Assembly (NCBI GenBank): GCA_031431235.1
Contig: JANPDA010000223.1
Span: 1-26,817 of the forward strand
Reading direction: 5' to 3'
Source of the DNA: JANNSW01 sp031431235
GTDB taxonomy: Bacteria > Pseudomonadota > Alphaproteobacteria > Rhizobiales > Hyphomicrobiaceae
DNA length: 26,817 bases
Shown piece after piece: positions 15,135-23,803 of this stretch. The notes under the pieces were generated by a model. The model ran no database searches. It was not told the DNA's origin and worked only from the letters and a program-made list of their open reading frames with translations. Position 1 is the stretch's first letter; each line of letters opens with the position of its first letter. Made by a program: the position numbers and the translations under genes.

Positions 15135-18100
15135 TCACGACCGGCGGCGGCGGCCCCGCTCGATCATCGGTGGCGGGCCCGCAGCCACGTCGGCTTGGGA
15201 GCCCGGGTCTGGCTGCGCATCGGGATCGAGGCCATTCTCGATCGCGACGTCCTCCCCGGCATCGTCGAAGACCAGCTCCGGCGCGCCTGCTGCCTCGGCC
15301 AACCGGGAGAAGCTCGCAAGGCCGGGCTGACGCTCGATCGCTGGCTCCCGCTCGGGCGCGAATGCGCCTGCGTCCTCAGGCTCCATCATGTCATCGCCTG
15401 CCCGGGCCTCAGGCTCGAGCGGCAGCACTTGCTCCTGCTGCAGGGGCAGCGGCTGGATCTCCTGCTCTGGCCATCGCCCCTCGGTAGCCTGATAGACCGG
15501 CTCTGGCTCATAGGCGCGCTCCCCCGGCGGCTCGAAATCGGCAGGTGGCAATGGCTCGGGATCATCCGATGGAGTTGCCCTGGCGAAGGCCCGCGGCTCC
15601 CCATCGTCGTGCGGAGTGAGACCGGCCTCCGCCGCTGGAGCGTGCTCTGGCCAGTGGTCGACCGGCGCTGGCGCAAAACCCTCCTCTGGCTCGGGCGCGA
15701 GCATCTCGGGGTGTGGTGCCGGACGGCGCGGGCGCCTGGGAGGTGCTGGCTGTGGGTGGCCCATCGCCGGCTCTGCCGGGTCGAGCGTCTCGGCTCCCGG
15801 CACGAAGGGCGCCTTGCGACGGGGAACGCCCGCGCCTTTCTTGGCCGCGCCAGCAGCATCGGCGCCGGGCCGTTGTCGGCGCGCCTGGCCATTCGGGGAG
15901 CCGGACGTCTGGCCAGCCGGCACGGGCCTCGCCCGGCTCTCCCCGCTGTCGGCGGCTTTGGGCTCCGACACCGGCCGGCGCCCGGCGAGCGATCGCAACA
16001 TGTCCATCACGCCGCCCCGCTCGCTGCGCCGCTCGGATCGCCGCATCTCATCGAGGACCTCGGCGACCTCGCGGTCGGTCATGGCGTCACCGTAGAGCAC
16101 GCCGCTACCGAAATCACAGCCGATCGAGCGCAGGAACCCGGCATCCTCGGGCGTATCGATGCCCTCGGCCACCACCGATTTCTGCAACTCGTGCATCAGC
16201 GCTACGATCGAGCGGGCGAGTGCCGCGCTCGCATCGTCATGGCCCGCCTCGTGCACCAGCACCCGGTCGATCTTGACGGCATCGAAGGCAAAGCGAGTGA
16301 GATGCTGCATCGAGGAGAAGCCGGCAGCGAAATCGTCGAGCACGATGCCGGCACCCGACTGCCGCAGCGTCTCGAGCACTTCGCCGGTCTGCTCCGGGTT
16401 CTCCATCACCACCGCTTCGGCGACATTCAACTTGAGGCACCCCCGCGGCACACTCTCGCGTCCGAACAGATGGCGCATCTCCTGGAGAAACTCCGGCCGC
16501 GCCAACTGGCTGCCCGGCACGTCGACCGAGACGAACAGGGGATCGTCGGGTCGCGGCAACTGCCTTTGCCAGCGCGACGCATCGCTCGCGGCCCGCTCGA
16601 TCAGCTGGCTGCCAAGCGCGGCAACGACGCCAGCCTCGCCGGCCGCCCGCATGAACTCGGCCGTACCGAATACTCCGAGCCTTGGATGGGTCCACTGCAG
16701 CTCGAGCTCGAAGCCTGCGAGCTCGTCGTTGGAGAGCCGCAGCACCGGCCGGTAGAGCAATTTGTAATGTTTGCGCTCGACCGCACGCATGACGTCGCCG
16801 TCGGATGCCGCCCGCTCGCCCTGCTCACCGCGCATGGAGGGCTTGAAAATCTCGATGCGATCAGTGCCGGCACGCTTGGCCCGGAACACCGCGGCCTCCG
16901 CTTCGCCGATCAGCTCAGTGCCCGATTTCTGGGAGCCGTCGCACACCGCGATGCCGATCGAGCCGGTGAGCACGATCTCCTTACCGGAAATCTTCATGGG
17001 GCTGCGCAACGCCCGCCGCACCCGCTCCGCGAGCATCGCGATATCGCGCGGATTGTGCTCGGAGGCGATCATCAAGGCGAAGCGGTCGCCGCCCAGCCGG
17101 GCGAGCGTATCGTGGGGCTGGAGGTGCCGGATGAGACGGCGAGCGACCGTCAGCAACATGCTGTCGCCAACAATCAGACCGAAGGTGGCGTTGACCGATT
17201 TGAACCGATCGATGTCGACCAGCAACACGGTCGGTCGCGGCCCCTGCTGCAGTCGCGCGCGCTCGACCACGATGTTGAGCCGGTCGAGCAGCAGCGCGCG
17301 GTTGGGCAGGCCCGTCAGGTTGTCGCGCACCGCATCCTGCACCAGCCACTCCTGGGCACGCTTGGCGCCCGTCACATCGCGCAGCAGCCCGACGCAACGC
17401 AGCGTCCGCTGATCGGGCTGGGGCATCGCCTCCGCCCTGAGCTCGAACCAGCGGTAGCTGCTGTCGGTCCGGCGCATGCGCAAATCGAGATTGAGGCTGC
17501 CGCCGTTCTTCTCCTGGATGCTCGTCAGCACCTGGCGGAAGCGATCGCGGTCGGCGGGATGGAGGTGCTTCTGCCAGTCTTCTGTCCGGCACGACAACTC
17601 GCCCGGCAACAGCCCGAGCGTCTGCTCGACCAGCGCGCTCGTCGTCACCTCGTCACGCCGCGAGTTCCACTCGAACACCGCTGCTCCCGCCGCCTCGATC
17701 GCGACGGCGCGCAACTGCAGGTCGTTCTGGGGACCGCCATAGACCGGATCGAGGCCGCGGAAGGCGTATTGCGTGACTGTGAAGCTCAAGAGCACCAGGA
17801 TCAGCACCAGCCCCGAAACGAGGCCCGGCGCCACCAGCTCGCCATTGAGCCGGCCAGTCGCCGCAACCCCTGCCGCGAAGATCCACACGAGCAGCAGCAG
17901 CCATGCCGGCACCAGCGAGAGGGCGCGGTCCTGCCCGCGCGCGGATTGGTAGAGCAGGATCATGGTGCCCAGACCCGCGAACACCGAGAACGAGGCCCGC
18001 GCGAAGGTCGCGGCCAATGGCGGATCGATCACGGCGCCGACGACCAGCGCCGCCTGAGCGAGCATCCAGATCATCAAGAGCAGCCGCAGCCAGCTGTGCC

Positions 18101-18989
18101 AGAGCCACAGCCGCAGGAAGGTGTAGAGGAAAACGACGAGGCTCGCGATGATGGCCGCCTCGCAGGCCGCCCGGTAGAGCGCCGTCTCCGAGGAGGGAAG
18201 CTGGAAGATCCGATTCCAGAAGCCCAGGTCGACCGCCAGATAGCACAGCACGCTCCAGGCAACGAGCGCCGCAGCCGGAAAGATCATCTTGTGGTTCGCC
18301 GCGAAGATCGCGGTCAGGAACACCGCGATCACGCCGGTGATGCCGAGCATGATGCCGTTGAAGAGTGCCTGCTCGCGCAGGCGCTTCTCATAGATGAGCG
18401 GATCCCAGATCTGCAGTTTCGGGTAGCGGTCGGAGGCGAGCTCGGTGACGAATGTGACGGTTGCGCCGGGGGCGATCGACAAGCCGAAAATGTCGACGCG
18501 ATCGCTCGGGATGCGCTTGGGCACGAAGCCGACCGAGGGGGTCACCGCAGCAAGCCGGACCGAGTCGAGGTCCGGCCAGACGAGGCCCGAGCCGATGATG
18601 GTATAGCGCTCGGCAACGAGCCAGCGCTCGACCACCCGGTCGGTCGGGTTCTTGAGCGCGAACACGGTCCAGTTCGGATCGGTGCCGGGCGTCGCCGCCT
18701 TGACCTCCATCCGGCTGACGAGACCGTCGGCGCCGGGCGCGGTCTCGACCTGCAGCCGGTCGCCGCGAGCCGAATACCGGTCGATCGTCTCCGTTGCCAG
18801 ATCGATCCGCTCGGCATCCGCGCCGACCTCGATCAGCTCGAAGGCCGTCGCCGACGGTGCCGGAAAGCTCGCGGCAATTGCCAGTATCATCCCAAGCAGC
18901 AACCCATGCAGCCTCCGGCGCGCCTGGCAGCCAAGCCGGGACTTCGTCCGCACCAGCGCGGTGAAGCATGCGATAGCGGACCTCAGCAC
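15135..18989 (-). CDS. membrane PAS-GGDEF-EAL protein with degenerate catalytic domains
   Basis: 1284 residues. Order: signal peptide (about 1-49, ending SATA), periplasmic domain (50-205), about seven transmembrane helices (208-405), PAS fold (about 425-545), GGDEF domain (about 550-718), EAL domain (about 730-985), then about 290 residues of Pro/Ala/Glu-rich, probably disordered tail. The GGDEF signature reads GGDRF (633-637), the NDTFG aspartate is Ala601 and the inhibitory RxxD reads QPHD. In the EAL domain E-A-L-x-R reads E-L-E-L-Q; the usual ligands N, E and Q are Asp823, Asn855 and Ser962, while the DD pair (885-886), Lys906 and Glu942 remain. I infer a c-di-GMP sensor or scaffold rather than an enzyme. 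The GTG start has GAGGA 9 bases upstream. Confidence 0.88.
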   Translation of the reverse strand: MLRSAIACFTALVRTKSRLGCQARRRLHGLLLGMILAIAASFPAPSATAFELIEVGADAERIDLATETIDRYSARGDRLQVETAPGADGLVSRMEVKAATPGTDPNWTVFALKNPTDRVVERWLVAERYTIIGSGLVWPDLDSVRLAAVTPSVGFVPKRIPSDRVDIFGLSIAPGATVTFVTELASDRYPKLQIWDPLIYEKRLREQALFNGIMLGITGVIAVFLTAIFAANHKMIFPAAALVAWSVLCYLAVDLGFWNRIFQLPSSETALYRAACEAAIIASLVVFLYTFLRLWLWHSWLRLLLMIWMLAQAALVVGAVIDPPLAATFARASFSVFAGLGTMILLYQSARGQDRALSLVPAWLLLLVWIFAAGVAATGRLNGELVAPGLVSGLVLILVLLSFTVTQYAFRGLDPVYGGPQNDLQLRAVAIEAAGAAVFEWNSRRDEVTTSALVEQTLGLLPGELSCRTEDWQKHLHPADRDRFRQVLTSIQEKNGGSLNLDLRMRRTDSSYRWFELRAEAMPQPDQRTLRCVGLLRDVTGAKRAQEWLVQDAVRDNLTGLPNRALLLDRLNIVVERARLQQGPRPTVLLVDIDRFKSVNATFGLIVGDSMLLTVARRLIRHLQPHDTLARLGGDRFALMIASEHNPRDIAMLAERVRRALRSPMKISGKEIVLTGSIGIAVCDGSQKSGTELIGEAEAAVFRAKRAGTDRIEIFKPSMRGEQGERAASDGDVMRAVERKHYKLLYRPVLRLSNDELAGFELELQWTHPRLGVFGTAEFMRAAGEAGVVAALGSQLIERAASDASRWQRQLPRPDDPLFVSVDVPGSQLARPEFLQEMRHLFGRESVPRGCLKLNVAEAVVMENPEQTGEVLETLRQSGAGIVLDDFAAGFSSMQHLTRFAFDAVKIDRVLVHEAGHDDASAALARSIVALMHELQKSVVAEGIDTPEDAGFLRSIGCDFGSGVLYGDAMTDREVAEVLDEMRRSERRSERGGVMDMLRSLAGRRPVSEPKAADSGESRARPVPAGQTSGSPNGQARRQRPGADAAGAAKKGAGVPRRKAPFVPGAETLDPAEPAMGHPQPAPPRRPRRPAPHPEMLAPEPEEGFAPAPVDHWPEHAPAAEAGLTPHDDGEPRAFARATPSDDPEPLPPADFEPPGERAYEPEPVYQATEGRWPEQEIQPLPLQQEQVLPLEPEARAGDDMMEPEDAGAFAPEREPAIERQPGLASFSRLAEAAGAPELVFDDAGEDVAIENGLDPDAQPDPGSQADVAAGPPPMIERGRRRRS

Positions 18990-19165
18990 GCCGATAAGTC
19001 CTCTGCTGAAAGCGGCCCCCGCGGTAACGCGGAACCCATGACCACGCCTCGAACGAATCCTTCTAGCAGGCCACCCCGGCGGCGTGATGGCGAAGATGGG
19101 GCGTCAACAACCAATCCACCGCTTTGAGAACGGCGGATCACCACAGCCGTGGCTCCCATGCTGCT

Positions 19166-19747
19166 CTATGCGTCATCCGACAGAATGGCGTAGAGGTAGT
19201 GATCCTGCCACTGCCCATTGATCTTCAGGTAGCGACGCGCGAGGCCTTCCCGGCTGAAGCCTGCCTTCTCGAGCACACGAATCGAGGCTCCATTGCGCGG
19301 CAGGCAGGCCGCTTCGAGCCGATGCAGCCAGAGGGTGCGAAACACGTATGGCTGAACCATGGCAACCGCTTCGCTCATGTAGCCTTGGCCGGCATAGCGC
19401 ACACCCATCCAGTAGCCGAGCGAAGCCGATTGGGTGACGCCGCGCCTGACGTTGCTGAGAGTCAACCCGCCGATCAGCGCATTATCGCCGCGCCGCACGA
19501 TGAAGAAGGCGCAGCCGGTCTCCTCGCGCAGATCCTTCTGATAGTGCCTGACGCGGCGCTTGTAGGCGGCCCGCGTCAACTCGTCCGCCGCCCAGGTCGG
19601 CTCCCATGTGGCAAGGAACGCCCGGCTCTCCGAGCGCACCCGCGCCCAGGCCGCATAGTCCGAGGCGATCGGCATGCGCAAGGTGAGCGTTCTGCCTTCG
19701 ACGACGGGACCGTTGTCGAGCGGGGAGACTGACCTCAGAAATGACAT
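19166..19747 (-). CDS. GNAT acetyltransferase, RimJ/RimL-like
   Basis: 193-residue GNAT-fold protein close to RimJ, which acetylates the N-terminus of ribosomal protein S5 in E. coli. Visible features are the RTLTLRMPIASDYAAWARVR N-terminal strand-helix, the LGYWMGVRYAGQGYMSEAV acetyl-CoA region, and the EAACLPRNGASIRVLEKAGF segment typical of RimJ/RimL. The ATG at 19747 has GGAGAG at a proper distance; frames starting at 19753 or 19795 are alternatives. It is the last gene of the thrC / M16 peptidase string, with about 98 bases after the peptidase stop. Its substrate may be ribosomal or another protein. Confidence 0.85.
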   Translation of the reverse strand: MSFLRSVSPLDNGPVVEGRTLTLRMPIASDYAAWARVRSESRAFLATWEPTWAADELTRAAYKRRVRHYQKDLREETGCAFFIVRRGDNALIGGLTLSNVRRGVTQSASLGYWMGVRYAGQGYMSEAVAMVQPYVFRTLWLHRLEAACLPRNGASIRVLEKAGFSREGLARRYLKINGQWQDHYLYAILSDDA

Positions 19748-19845
19748 GTCCATCGCTCTCCGTTGCCAATCACGGTCTGTCGTCACGCCACTCACAGGCG
19801 GTTTCTCGTGCTGCGCCGGCCCGAAGCGGTCAATGGCTGGCTCGT

Positions 19846-21132
19846 CTAATGCAACAAGGATTGTGGCGTCACGCCGAGGCGCGCCGCAGCCTCGTCGTAG
19901 CTGCGCCTCCCGGCTTCAGGTCCAACCTCCGACCAGGACGGCGCAGTGCCCACCATCAGCACCATCGCCAGCCGCTGCACGTCCTCCTCGCTGACGCGCT
20001 CGACCCGCTCGGCGAGCTCGGCGATGCCGATCGTCCGCCCGAAAATCATCACCTGCCGTGCCATCTGCTCCGCGCGCGCGCCCGAGCTTTCCAGGCTCAT
20101 CATCAGGCCGGCCTTCAGCATCGATTTGGCGCGCCGGACCTCGCCCGGGCGGGCGCCGTTGCGTGCCACGTCCAGAATCTCGGCCGTCACCACATCCATC
20201 AGCCGCGGGATGTCGCCCGGTCCCGCCGCGGCGTGAATACCGATCAGGCCCGTATCGGAGAAACCGGACGCGAAGGAATAGATCGAGTAGCACAGGCCGC
20301 GCGCCTCCCTGACCTCCTGGAACAACCGCGAGGACATGCCGCCGCCAAGCAATCCCGAAAGAACTTGAGCCGTCAGATAGTCGGGTGAGACGATGCTGGG
20401 CCCTTCAAAGGCGAGAATGACATGGGCCTGCTCATAGTCCTGCTGGTCGGTCAGGATACCGCCACGATAGGCCGCCGGCGCCGCCGCGGGCTGGGGTCCC
20501 GCGGTCAGCCTGCCGAGCTGGGCTTCGACCTGACCGGCAAAGGCATCGTGGTCGAGCGCGCCCGCCGCCGCCACGACGATCCGGTCGGCGCGATAGTGCT
20601 TGGCGAGGTAGCGCGAGAGATCATCCGAGGTGAGGCGACCGATGCTCTCGGGCGTCCCCAGAATGGGGCGTCCGAGCGACTGGTCTGGGAAGGCAGCCGC
20701 CTCGACCAGGTCATAGACGACGTCGTCGGGGCTGTCGTGGCAGGCCGCGATCTCCTGCAGGATCACGTCGCGCTCGCGCTCGAGCTCATCGGCCTCGAGC
20801 AGCGGGTTCTGCAGGATGTCGGCGAGGATATCGAGAGCGAGGCCCTCGTCGCCCTTCAGCACCCGGGCATAGTAGGCCGTCGCCTCCATGCCGGTCGCCG
20901 CGTTGATCTCGCCGCCGACCGCTTCGATCTCCTCTGCGATCTGCCGCGCGCTGCGCCGCTTGGTGCCCTTGAAGGCCATATGCTCGAGCAGATGGGAGAT
21001 GCCGTGCTCGTCCTCGCTCTCGTGGCGGGCGCCGCTCGCAACCCAGAGGCCGAGCGAGGTGGTCTCGAGACCCGGCATGCGGTGGGTCACGACCCTGAGG
21101 CCGTTCGCCAGCGTGGTGAGCTTGGCGCTCAT
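19846..21132 (-). CDS. M16-family zinc peptidase (processing-peptidase-like)
   Basis: 428-residue pitrilysin-family metallopeptidase, related to the beta subunit of the mitochondrial processing peptidase. The inverted zinc motif is H47-LL-E50-H51 (HLLEHMAFKGT) and the distal ligand is Glu127 in VILQEI, exactly 76 residues after His51 as in the HxxEH(x)76E pattern, so the site looks intact. The C-terminal half has the usual GLCYSIYSF substrate-binding region. Its ATG overlaps the thrC stop in ATGA, which indicates translational coupling. The thrC-M16 pairing is a common alphaproteobacterial arrangement. Confidence 0.93.
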   Translation of the reverse strand: MSAKLTTLANGLRVVTHRMPGLETTSLGLWVASGARHESEDEHGISHLLEHMAFKGTKRRSARQIAEEIEAVGGEINAATGMEATAYYARVLKGDEGLALDILADILQNPLLEADELERERDVILQEIAACHDSPDDVVYDLVEAAAFPDQSLGRPILGTPESIGRLTSDDLSRYLAKHYRADRIVVAAAGALDHDAFAGQVEAQLGRLTAGPQPAAAPAAYRGGILTDQQDYEQAHVILAFEGPSIVSPDYLTAQVLSGLLGGGMSSRLFQEVREARGLCYSIYSFASGFSDTGLIGIHAAAGPGDIPRLMDVVTAEILDVARNGARPGEVRRAKSMLKAGLMMSLESSGARAEQMARQVMIFGRTIGIAELAERVERVSEEDVQRLAMVLMVGTAPSWSEVGPEAGRRSYDEAAARLGVTPQSLLH

Positions 21133-22550
21133 GGTCTCGTTCCCGCTGAATGCGAGCTCGCGCGCGCCCGCGCCTCGATGAAGCGGACGACCTCACCCGT
21201 GTCATTGGGCAGCACGGCATAGCGCTCCTTCGCAGTCGCCTGCCAGCGGAGCCGCTCGGGCAGCTCGGGCCGGCAACCCGTCGCCTGCTCGACGACGTCG
21301 GGGAACTTCGCCGGGTGCGCGGTTGCGAGCACGACCATCGGGATCGCTGGATCGCGCTCGACTGCCGCGGCCGCAGCGACGCCGACGGCCGTATGCGGAT
21401 CGAGCACATAGCCGGTCTCGGCATGCACGCGAGCAATCGTCTCGCGCGTTTCAGCCTCGTCGGCCCGACCGGCCTTGAAGATGGCGCAGAGCGTCGCGAA
21501 TTCGACTGGGGAGAGCGCATAGCCTCCCTTGGCATTGGAGCCTTCGAGCAGCGCCCGCACCCGTGCGGCATCACGGTCGGCGAGGTCGAACAGCAGGCGC
21601 TCGAAGTTGGAGGAAACCTGGATATCCATGCTCGGGCTCGAGGACGGCATCACCGATCGCGGCTCGCAACGGCCCGTCGTCAGCAGGCGATAGAGGATGT
21701 CGTTGACGTTGGTCGCGATCACCAGATCGGCGATGTCGAGCCCCATGGCGCGTGCGGCGTAGCCCGCGAGGATGTCGCCGAAATTGCCGGTCGGCACGGC
21801 AAATGAAACCGGCCGGCCGGGCGCGCCGAGTGCAACCGCTGCCGTCATGTAGTAGACGATCTGGCCGCAGATGCGCGCCCAATTGATGGAGTTGACGCCC
21901 GAGAGCGCCAGCCGGTCGCGCAAGCCGTGGTCGTTGAACAGCGCCTTCACGATCGCCTGGCAATCATCGAAAGTGCCCTCGATCGCGATGTTGTGGACGT
22001 TGTCCTCGACCGCCGTCGTCATCTGCCGGCGCTGCACCTCGCTGGTGCGCCCTTTGGGATGCAGGATGAAGATGTCGGCGCGCTCACGTCCGCGAAAGGC
22101 TTCGATCGCAGCCGACCCGGTATCGCCCGAGGTCGCCCCCACGATCGTCACCCGGGCATTGCGCTGCTCGAGCGCACGCTCCATCAGCCGCCCGAGGAGT
22201 TGCAGCGCGAAGTCCTTGAAAGCGAGCGTCGGCCCATGGAACAATTCGAGCACCCACAGCGACGGCGCGATCTGCACCAGCGGCGCGACCGCCGTGTGCC
22301 CGAAGCAGCGATAGGTATCGCCGATGAGCGCCCTCAGCTCCTTGGCCGGAATCTCCTTGCCGACGAAGGGCGCGATCACATGGTAGGCAGCCTCGCCATA
22401 GGGCAGGCCGGCGAGCCCGGCGATCGCCGCGGGAGCGAGCGGGGGCCAGCGCTTGGGCACATAGAGCCCGCCGTCGCGGGCGAGCCCCGATAGCATCACC
22501 TCCTCGAAACCGAGGACCGGAGCCTTGCCGCGGGTGCTGACATACTGCAA
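21129..22550 (-). CDS. thrC: threonine synthase
   Basis: 473-residue PLP enzyme converting O-phosphohomoserine to threonine. The N-terminus YVSTRGKAPVLGFEEVMLSGLARDGGLYVP is diagnostic. The PLP lysine is Lys112 in LAFKDFALQ, the phosphate-binding region is VGATSGDTGSAA, and the IPTGNFGD-type loop appears as VPTGNFGDILAGY. The start appears to be TTG at 22550, since the family N-terminus begins right there and no ATG or GTG is in frame nearby; no good ribosome site is visible. It is preceded by SURF1 with a 70-base gap and followed by an overlapping M16 peptidase gene. Confidence 0.95.
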   Translation of the reverse strand: MQYVSTRGKAPVLGFEEVMLSGLARDGGLYVPKRWPPLAPAAIAGLAGLPYGEAAYHVIAPFVGKEIPAKELRALIGDTYRCFGHTAVAPLVQIAPSLWVLELFHGPTLAFKDFALQLLGRLMERALEQRNARVTIVGATSGDTGSAAIEAFRGRERADIFILHPKGRTSEVQRRQMTTAVEDNVHNIAIEGTFDDCQAIVKALFNDHGLRDRLALSGVNSINWARICGQIVYYMTAAVALGAPGRPVSFAVPTGNFGDILAGYAARAMGLDIADLVIATNVNDILYRLLTTGRCEPRSVMPSSSPSMDIQVSSNFERLLFDLADRDAARVRALLEGSNAKGGYALSPVEFATLCAIFKAGRADEAETRETIARVHAETGYVLDPHTAVGVAAAAAVERDPAIPMVVLATAHPAKFPDVVEQATGCRPELPERLRWQATAKERYAVLPNDTGEVVRFIEARARASSHSAGTRP

Positions 22551-22620
22551 AGGGAGAACTCGTCGAATGGGTGGGACGGCCCCACGAAACTAGAGGGGAA
22601 CTCGGGCCAGGGGAATGGCC

Positions 22621-23400
22621 TCAGCGCTTCGCCCTGATCCGCCCCCACGCATACACGCCATAGACGCCCAGCAGCGTCAGCGCCAGCCCATACCAGGTGA
22701 GCGCGTATTCCAGGTGCCGGTTGGGGAGATCGAGGCGGGTGGCGCCGCCCTTGGGCCAGCCGCCCGGCGCTGGCGCCGCGTCGACATCGATGATGAAGGG
22801 CAGGAACGGCGCGTGCTTTGGGAGCGTGTCCTTGGGGAGGGAGGCGATCATCCCCTGCAAATCGCGCCAGTACCAGCGGTTGCCGGCCACGTCGTTGTCG
22901 GGATCGAAAGTCGCCTTCGTCGCTGGTGGCATCCGGATGTATCCAGTGATGGTCACCGGCACCTGGATCAATCCGTCCTTGCGCTTGGCCGGATCGCGCA
23001 GCTCGTCGGGCACGAAGCCGCGGTTCACCAGCACGAGCTTGGGCGCGAAAACGACATGCTGGAACCCGGTCGCGAAGGGCGTGTAGACGTGCCAGCCGAC
23101 CCGGCCGTTGTCGGTCGTGAAATAGTGGCGCTCGAGGGCGTCGAGAAACCGGCCCGAAAGCTTCACCCGCAGATACTCGACCTCGGCGCCCTTGCGCCAA
23201 GCCGTCACCGCCCGCTCGAGGCTGACCGGCGCGGCAGTCGTTCGCGTGGTGATCTGGCGGATGATCTCGAGCTTCTCGGCACGCCGCATCAGCTGCCAGG
23301 TGCCCAGACCGAGCAGCACGGCCAGCCCGGCAAGCGTCATTGCGGTGGCAATCAGCAGTCCGTTGCGTCTTCGCATCGGCTCTTCGGGTCGTTTCAGCAT
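22621..23400 (-). CDS. SURF1-family cytochrome oxidase assembly protein
   Basis: 259-residue inner-membrane protein that helps insert heme a into subunit I of aa3-type oxidase. It has one N-terminal helix (about residues 15-35, including the family GLGTWQL segment), a periplasmic domain and one C-terminal helix just before IRAKR. Conserved stretches include GWHVYTPF, VLVNRGFVPDELRDPAKR and the C-terminal HLEYALTWYGLAL. Its ATG overlaps the preceding DUF983 stop (TGATG), so the two are coupled. SURF1 at this position is normal for an alphaproteobacterial cox operon. Confidence 0.93.
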   Translation of the reverse strand: MLKRPEEPMRRRNGLLIATAMTLAGLAVLLGLGTWQLMRRAEKLEIIRQITTRTTAAPVSLERAVTAWRKGAEVEYLRVKLSGRFLDALERHYFTTDNGRVGWHVYTPFATGFQHVVFAPKLVLVNRGFVPDELRDPAKRKDGLIQVPVTITGYIRMPPATKATFDPDNDVAGNRWYWRDLQGMIASLPKDTLPKHAPFLPFIIDVDAAPAPGGWPKGGATRLDLPNRHLEYALTWYGLALTLLGVYGVYAWGRIRAKR

Positions 23401-23786
23401 CAGCGGGGATCGAGCCTTCCCTCACGCGCCTTCGAGCGGTACTGCTCGGCGATGAACCAGCCCTTCAGCGGGCGCAGCAGGCCGAGCACGGTGACCGAGG
23501 CGAGCGGCAGCCACAGCAACATGTGCAGCCAGAATGGCGGCACGTAGTTGACCTCGACCAGCAACGCTGCTCCCACGATCAGGAAGCCGGCGATCATGAT
23601 CACGAGCACGGCCGGACCATCACCCGCATCGGCAAAGGCATAGTCGAGCCCGCACTCCCGACGGCCGGTATCGAGATCCGGTCCGCGCACACACCGCGGG
23701 CAGCGGCCCCCGAGGCCCGCTGCAATCGGCGACACATTTCCCACCACCTCGGGTCCGCTCAACACGACCTCATGCGTGAGCTCCAT
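23400..23786 (-). CDS. DUF983 membrane protein with reduced zinc ribbon
   Basis: 128-residue protein of the DUF983 family found in cox operons of alphaproteobacteria, role unknown. Two transmembrane helices (about residues 59-78 and 86-104) follow the conserved YAFADAGDGPA segment, and the C-terminus GLLRPLKGWFIAEQYRSKA is typical. The N-terminal zinc ribbon is shortened: the first CxxC (CPRC, residues 29-32) is present, but the second pair is reduced to a single Cys in RRECGLDY, and about a dozen residues between them are missing compared with what I know of the family. ATG 23786 was chosen by family length; GTG 23801 is possible. It starts shortly after ctaE. Confidence 0.82.
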   Translation of the reverse strand: MELTHEVVLSGPEVVGNVSPIAAGLGGRCPRCVRGPDLDTGRRECGLDYAFADAGDGPAVLVIMIAGFLIVGAALLVEVNYVPPFWLHMLLWLPLASVTVLGLLRPLKGWFIAEQYRSKAREGRLDPR

Positions 23787-23803
23787 TCTTTCCGCCCGCA
23801 CCG

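Noticed and set aside
14268..19127. 1619-codon open frame on the plus strand
   Set aside because: It lies entirely antisense to the Rieske oxygenase and GGDEF-EAL genes, which have clear domains. Long antisense frames are expected in high-GC coding DNA. The translation has no recognisable domain and is rich in Arg, His and Gln.
18990..19165. Gene remnant between the GGDEF-EAL gene and the acetyltransferase gene
   Set aside because: No frame with a recognisable motif, and no convincing terminator; treated as plain spacer.
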